From: CANNDT01 sp945876205
GTDB lineage: Bacteria > Acidobacteriota > Vicinamibacteria > Vicinamibacterales > UBA2999
Reading direction: 5' to 3'
Assembly (NCBI GenBank): GCA_947503365.1
Contig: CANNDT010000095.1
Location: forward strand, 1-17,195
Length of the DNA stretch: 17,195 bases
The notes under the pieces are model-generated. The model saw nothing but the letters and a program-made list of their open reading frames with translations. It did not search any database and was not told where the DNA came from. Positions 14,353-17,195 of this stretch are shown in pieces. The position numbers and the translations under genes are program-made. Position 1 is the first letter of the stretch. The number at the start of each line of letters is the position of its first letter.

Positions 14353-14702
14353 GTCGCAAACTCTTCGTCGGAAACCTTCCCTTCGAAACGGCTGAAGACG
14401 ATCTCAACGCGCTTTTCTCGCAGGCGGGCGCCGTGGAAACCGTCACGGTCATGCGCGATCGGGCGACCGGCCGGGCGCGCGGATTCGCGTTCGTCGAAAT
14501 GGCGAGCGACGATGACGCGCAGAAGGCGATTACGCAGTTGAACGGACATCAGCTTGGCGGCCGCGCGCTGACCGTCAACGAGGCGCGGCCGCAGGCGGCC
14601 CGTCCGGGCGGTGGGTACGGCGGCGGTGGCGGCGGCGGCCGCGGCGGCAATGGTGGCGGCGGTGGCCAGGGGCCCCGGCGGCGCACCGATCCGCGGTGGT
14701 AG
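14349..14702 (+). CDS. RRM-domain RNA-binding protein with Gly-rich tail
   Basis: 117 residues. A single RNA recognition motif spans about 3-80, with RNP2 KLFVGNL at 4-10 and RNP1 RGFAFVEM at 44-51, both carrying the aromatic residues that stack on RNA bases. A Gly-rich tail (about 87-108) and a basic end (PRRRTDPRW) follow, as in the cyanobacterial Rbp and other bacterial glycine-rich RNA-binding proteins, many of which respond to cold. It should bind single-stranded RNA in the cytoplasm. AGGAG is six bases before the ATG. The leader can fold over that site and contains a small upstream ORF. The gene is 21 bases ahead of a small charged-protein gene and is probably cotranscribed with it. Targets and the cold response are inference. 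Confidence 0.93.
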   Translation: MSRKLFVGNLPFETAEDDLNALFSQAGAVETVTVMRDRATGRARGFAFVEMASDDDAQKAITQLNGHQLGGRALTVNEARPQAARPGGGYGGGGGGGRGGNGGGGGQGPRRRTDPRW

Positions 14703-14723
14703 TATTCTTATGAACGGATAGAC

Positions 14724-14927
14724 ATGGCACGTCATACCAGACCAACCGCTGCAAAGCGTGAGCGGGAAAAAAACCTGAACGAGCGTCGTCAGCAGAAGGC
14801 TGCGCGGCGGCAGGACGTCAAACAGCAGAAGGCCACGGCGGACCCGAGACCCGACGGTATCGATCCCGATATCGCGGATATCAAGCTGGGCCCGCAGCCG
14901 CTGGCCGACTGGCAACTCGAAGAGTAG
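14724..14927 (+). CDS. Small, highly charged protein of unknown function
   Basis: 67 residues. The N-terminal two thirds are dominated by Lys, Arg, Glu and Gln (TAAKREREKNLNERRQQKAA), likely a single basic helix or coiled coil, and the C-terminal part is acidic (DGIDPDIADIKLGPQP). No domain is recognised. The basic character and the position 21 bases behind the RRM gene suggest a nucleic-acid-associated role, which is inference. Only a GGA about seven bases upstream serves as a ribosome site, which fits translational coupling to the RRM gene. The stop is followed at once by a strong hairpin. Confidence 0.75.
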   Translation: MARHTRPTAAKREREKNLNERRQQKAARRQDVKQQKATADPRPDGIDPDIADIKLGPQPLADWQLEE

Positions 14928-14928
14928 G

Positions 14929-14950
14929 CGCGGAGGCGTCAGCCTCCGCG
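14929..14950. terminator. Hairpin between convergent genes
   Basis: cgcggaggc-gtca-gcctccgcg is a perfect 9-bp stem with a 4-base loop, one base after the stop of the charged-protein gene and 15 bases from the stop of the convergent membrane-protein gene. It lacks a clear T run on either strand, but its position suits termination of both transcripts. Confidence 0.6.
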
Positions 14951-14965
14951 TGTCTCCGATCCTCT

Positions 14966-15199
14966 CTAGAAATCCAGCTTCACCAGAAACCAGACGATCG
15001 CGCAGATCAGCATCCCCACGCTGGTCATCGACGTGAGTGTGGGGGTGAAGTACGGATACACCATCAGGGCGATGCCGCCGACCAGTTGCGGCATCCGGTG
15101 CATCTTCTTGCCGTAGGTGAACAACACGAAGCCGATGCCGCTCGGGATGAGCGAGACGATGAGGACGGTCGGATCGAAGTCGAAGCCCGTCGGCATCAT
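14966..15199 (-). CDS. Small integral membrane protein of unknown function
   Basis: 77 residues, or 76 if the second of two adjacent ATGs is used. Three hydrophobic stretches are visible: TVLIVSLIPSGIGFVLFTYG, LVGGIALMVYPYFTPTL and SVGMLICAIVWFLVKL, with a basic loop GKKMHRMP between the first two. It should be an inner-membrane protein. Small proteins of this shape occur in many genomes with vague transport names; I see no basis for a function. It is separated by 45 bases from the zinc-ribbon gene upstream on the same strand and may share its transcript. Confidence 0.75.
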   Translation of the reverse strand: MMPTGFDFDPTVLIVSLIPSGIGFVLFTYGKKMHRMPQLVGGIALMVYPYFTPTLTSMTSVGMLICAIVWFLVKLDF

Positions 15200-15244
15200 G
15201 CCTAGCTTAGCGCAGGAGCGGCGGGATGTTGCGGCGGGGCGGAG

Positions 15245-15490
15245 CTAGGATTCGTCGGTCGCCCAGGGCTTCCAGCGGCCCGTGGCGGGATTGAGTGCAA
15301 ACCCGGAATCACAGGCCCGGCACTGGTAGAACTCGGTGGTGGCCGGTGGGCCCAGGCGCATGGGGCTCACGTGTCTGCGCACGAAGACGAGGTCTTCGCG
15401 GCAACGCGTGCACTTGTGGCCCGTCAGGGCACCATGCGCTTCGTCAGACTTGCGTCGCTGCGGGTCGAGATTTGGCATCGTGGTGGGCAA
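15245..15490 (-). CDS. Small zinc-ribbon protein of unknown function
   Basis: 81 residues. Two Cys pairs, CTRC at 27-30 and CRAC at 57-60, separated by a 26-residue beta-like stretch (EDLVFVRRHVSPMRLGPP), form a typical zinc ribbon. A polar N-terminal extension and a short Trp-containing tail (ATGRWKPWATDES) flank it. There is no enzymatic motif; it is probably a small structural or nucleic-acid/protein-binding ribbon. It lies upstream of the small membrane protein gene on the same strand. The ATG at 15490 is the first in the frame; MPNLDP (ATG at 15478) is an alternative. Confidence 0.72.
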   Translation of the reverse strand: MPTTMPNLDPQRRKSDEAHGALTGHKCTRCREDLVFVRRHVSPMRLGPPATTEFYQCRACDSGFALNPATGRWKPWATDES

Positions 15491-15560
15491 TGACTCTTTC
15501 TAGTGTCAATCTATCAAAGATGCCCCCGTTCGTCTGTCCGATCTTGAACACGTCGCGGCC

Positions 15561-15577
15561 GCGTCGCTTTGCGACGC
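15561..15577. other. Hairpin in the gap downstream of tRNA-Leu
   Basis: gcgtcgc-ttt-gcgacgc is a perfect 7-bp stem with a 3-base loop. Together with the hairpin at 15587-15617 it fills much of the 125-base gap between the tRNA and the zinc-ribbon gene. It may be a second terminator element. Confidence 0.45.
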
Positions 15578-15586
15578 TATGGCGGG

Positions 15587-15617
15587 CAGCCTTCGCCTGA
15601 ATCATGAGCGAAGGCTG
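15587..15617 (-). terminator. Hairpin at the 3' end of tRNA-Leu
   Basis: cagccttcgc at 15587-15596 pairs perfectly with gcgaaggctg at 15608-15617 around an 11-base loop. On the minus strand it begins inside the encoded CCA end of the tRNA (15616-15618), so it follows the tRNA with no gap. It lacks a T run. Confidence 0.55.
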
Positions 15618-15702
15618 GTGCGGAAGCGGGGACTCGAACCCCGATGGCCTTGCGGCCACTAGCTCCTGAGGCTAGCGCGTCTGCCAATTCCGCCACTTCC
15701 GC
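15616..15702 (-). tRNA. tRNA-Leu (anticodon CAG)
   Basis: 87 bases including an encoded CCA. The acceptor stem GCGGAAG pairs with CTTCCGC, followed by discriminator A and CCA. The D arm contains AATTGGCAGAC; the anticodon loop CTCAGGA sits on a CTAGC/GCTAG stem with anticodon CAG at plus 15666-15668; a long variable arm (GGCC-GCAA-GGCC) marks a class II tRNA; the T arm has GGTTCGAGTCC. All agree with a leucine tRNA reading CUG codons. It has its own promoter-like sequence just upstream. Confidence 0.97.
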
Positions 15703-15727
15703 GAGAGAGTGTCAGGCAGGACTCCAC

Positions 15728-15735
15728 AGTATAAC
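15728..15735. promoter_or_regulatory. Overlapping divergent -10 elements (tRNA-Leu and DAACS transporter)
   Basis: agtataac reads TATAAC at 15730-15735 on the plus strand and TATACT at 15733-15728 on the minus strand. The minus element would start transcription near 15721, about 19 bases ahead of the tRNA. The plus element would start near 15742, just before the GTG at 15745. No strong -35 is visible on either side. Confidence 0.4.
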
Positions 15736-15744
15736 ATTCGGTCC

Positions 15745-17013
15745 GTGCTGCTTGTCCTGCGTTGGGTCGTGATCGCCGCGCTGCTGGCATTTGGCTGGCG
15801 CCGCAAATCGCTGACGGTCTGGATCCTGGTCTCCATGGTCGTCGGGGCCGAAATCGGCCACGACTTTCCGGCCGTCGCCATCCAACTGCGCGTCCTCAGC
15901 CAGATCTTCCTCCGTCTCATCAGGACCATCGTCGCGCCGCTCCTGTTTGCGACGCTGGTGGTGGGGATCGCCGGGCACTCGAACCTGCGGCAGGTCGGCC
16001 GCATGGGCGTCAAGGCGCTCATCTACTTCGAGGTCGTGACGACCCTCGCGCTCTTGATCGGCTGGGCGGCGATCTCGATCAGCCGCGCCGGCGTCGGCAT
16101 CGCGATGCCGGCTGCCGTCGACGCCGCGCAATTTCAGCGCCCCGCGGCGAAGACGTGGCAGGAGATCGTGCTCGAAATCTTCCCCGACAACCTCGCACGC
16201 TCGGTCGCCGAGGCGCAGATTCTCCAGGTCGTCGTCTTTGCGGTGCTGTTCGGGATCGCGCTGGCGATGATTCCCGAGGCGAAGCGCCGCGCCATGCTCG
16301 CCTTCACCGAAAGCCTGGCCGAGACGATGTTCGCGTTTACGCGGATCGTGATGCTGTTTGCGCCGATCGGCGTCGGCGCGGCGATCGCCTACACCGTCGG
16401 CACCCTGGGCGTCGGCATCCTCGTCAACCTGATCCAGTTGCTGCTGACGTTCTACGCCGCGGTTGCCGTCTTCATCCTGCTGGTGCTGCTGCCGATTGCG
16501 CTGCTGGCGCGCGTGCCGATCCGGCAGTTTGCCGCGGCCGTGGCCGAGCCGGTGTCGATTGCCTTCGCGACGACCAGCTCGGAGGCGGCGCTGCCGCGCG
16601 CGATGGAAGCGATGGAGAAGCTCGGTGTTCCGCGGCAGATTGTCGCGTTCGTCATCCCGACCGGCTACAGCTTCAACCTGGATGGCAGCACGCTCTACCT
16701 ATCGCTGGCGGCGCTCTTCGTGGCGCAGGCGGCAGGCATCGAGCTGTCGATCGGACAGCAGTTCCTGCTGCTGATTACGCTCATGCTGACGAGCAAGGGC
16801 GTCGCCGGCGTGCCCCGCGCCGCGCTGGTCATCCTGCTCGGCACCGTCTCCTCATTCGGATTGCCGGTGGAGCCGGTGTTCATCATCCTGGGGATCGACA
16901 GCGTCCTCGACATGGTGCGCACGGCGACCAACGTCCTCGGCAACTGCCTGGCGACAGTCGTTATAGCGAGATGGGAAGGGGAGTTTCGCCCGAACCCGGA
17001 ACCCGGAACCTAG
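15745..17013 (+). CDS. Dicarboxylate/amino acid:cation symporter (DAACS/SLC1 family)
   Basis: About 422 residues from the GTG at 15745; a GTG at 15709 would add 12 polar residues but lies ahead of a promoter-like TATAAC. The family marks are clear: the serine-rich re-entrant loop TTSSEAALPRAMEAMEKLGV, the TM7 motif GYSFNLDGSTLY (usual form NMDGT), and the HP2 motif LTSKGVAGVPRAALVI. About eight membrane segments are visible. Members take up glutamate, aspartate or C4-dicarboxylates with H+ or Na+. The Asn-Leu-Asp in place of Asn-Met-Asp and serine after DG are mild departures at the cation-binding motif. The last six residues (NPEPGT) come from an intergenic repeat that supplies the stop codon. 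Substrate is not resolvable; GltT/GltP and DctA are both possible. Confidence 0.93.
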   Translation: MLLVLRWVVIAALLAFGWRRKSLTVWILVSMVVGAEIGHDFPAVAIQLRVLSQIFLRLIRTIVAPLLFATLVVGIAGHSNLRQVGRMGVKALIYFEVVTTLALLIGWAAISISRAGVGIAMPAAVDAAQFQRPAAKTWQEIVLEIFPDNLARSVAEAQILQVVVFAVLFGIALAMIPEAKRRAMLAFTESLAETMFAFTRIVMLFAPIGVGAAIAYTVGTLGVGILVNLIQLLLTFYAAVAVFILLVLLPIALLARVPIRQFAAAVAEPVSIAFATTSSEAALPRAMEAMEKLGVPRQIVAFVIPTGYSFNLDGSTLYLSLAALFVAQAAGIELSIGQQFLLLITLMLTSKGVAGVPRAALVILLGTVSSFGLPVEPVFIILGIDSVLDMVRTATNVLGNCLATVVIARWEGEFRPNPEPGT

Positions 17014-17017
17014 AACC
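16992..17017. repeat. GAACCCG repeat at the 3' end of the transporter gene
   Basis: gaacccg and gaacccg follow each other at 16992-17005, then gaacc and tagaacc, as near-tandem 7-base words. It spans the last codons and stop of the transporter gene. Confidence 0.7.
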
Positions 17018-17031
17018 GCGAACTCCGTGGT

Positions 17032-17195
17032 TCATTCCTGCCGTCGTCCGATCCAGACCTGCTTGCACCCGAGGCAGGCGTACCACGAGCGGCGGTGACT
17101 CGAGAACACCACGGTCAAGCTGCTCGCCGCAGTCATGAACGCTCCGCTTCCGGCGTAGTTCGACGCGCCTCAGGCCACAGCGCCACCAGCGAGGG
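17032..17195 (-). pseudogene. Possible frameshifted zinc-ribbon gene at the window edge
   Basis: From the right edge the minus strand reads RWWRCGLRRVELRRKRSVHD followed by CGEQLDR in one frame; about 17110 the sense passes to another frame, FSSHRRSWYACLGCKQVWIG, ending at a TGA at 17032-17034. Joined, these give a small protein with two Cys centres resembling a zinc ribbon. No single frame covers it: the second frame alone gives only 34 residues from the ATG at 17136. It may be a broken gene, or coincidence. The 5' end, if any, lies outside the window. Confidence 0.25.

Noticed and set aside
15444..15659. 71-codon minus-strand frame starting in the tRNA
   Set aside because: Its first residues (ARPSGFESPLPHQ) are translated tRNA-Leu sequence; the rest crosses intergenic hairpins.
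15762..17138. 458-codon plus-strand frame overlapping the transporter gene
   Set aside because: Arg/Asp/Gly-rich out-of-frame shadow; the other frame has all symporter motifs.

Overview
The window reads as a piece of a high-GC chromosome from an Acidobacteriota bacterium, most likely of the Vicinamibacteria type. The main support is the long secreted protein at 4907-6967, which has the layout of the VWFA-related family typical of Acidobacteria. The remnants of a DUF1800/DUF1501 pair, a bacterial RRM protein with a Gly-rich tail and the general gene mix agree with this. The taxonomic call is inference from family knowledge; there is no rRNA gene here.

Layout. (1) 1-1909, minus strand: a tight operon of CYTH-fold protein, sugar nucleotidyltransferase and APH-type sugar kinase (cut by the left edge), with overlapping start/stop codons; the last two resemble the MurU/AmgK cell-wall sugar salvage pair. 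(2) 2009-4805, minus: an M24 metallopeptidase followed by an HtrA/Deg protease, a peptide and protein quality-control pair. (3) 4907-8701, plus: the VWFA-related secreted protein, a GltS-type glutamate/Na+ symporter and a small DUF4870-like membrane protein. (4) 8673-11518, minus: a secreted protein of unknown function, a zinc-ribbon protein, and a decayed DUF1800/DUF1501 pair with two large or small deletions and two frameshift-type lesions. (5) 11627-14172, minus: alpha-glucan phosphorylase preceded by the first third of a threonine-dehydratase-like gene that stops inside an intergenic repeat. (6) 14279-14927, plus: a structured leader, an RRM RNA-binding protein and a small highly charged protein. 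(7) 14966-15702, minus: a small membrane protein, a zinc-ribbon protein and tRNA-Leu(CAG). (8) 15745-17013, plus: a DAACS-family dicarboxylate/glutamate symporter. The right edge holds a possible broken zinc-ribbon gene.

Most of the window is ordinary housekeeping and transport. I see no phage, CRISPR array, transposase or defence system. The signals worth a second look are non-coding or degenerative: the RRM leader, in which a 10-bp inverted repeat hides the Shine-Dalgarno sequence and a 17-codon upstream ORF ends on the RRM start codon; the clustered lesions in the DUF1800/DUF1501 pair; and at least four different low-complexity repeat words that sit between genes and in places have crept into gene ends or into a coding region.
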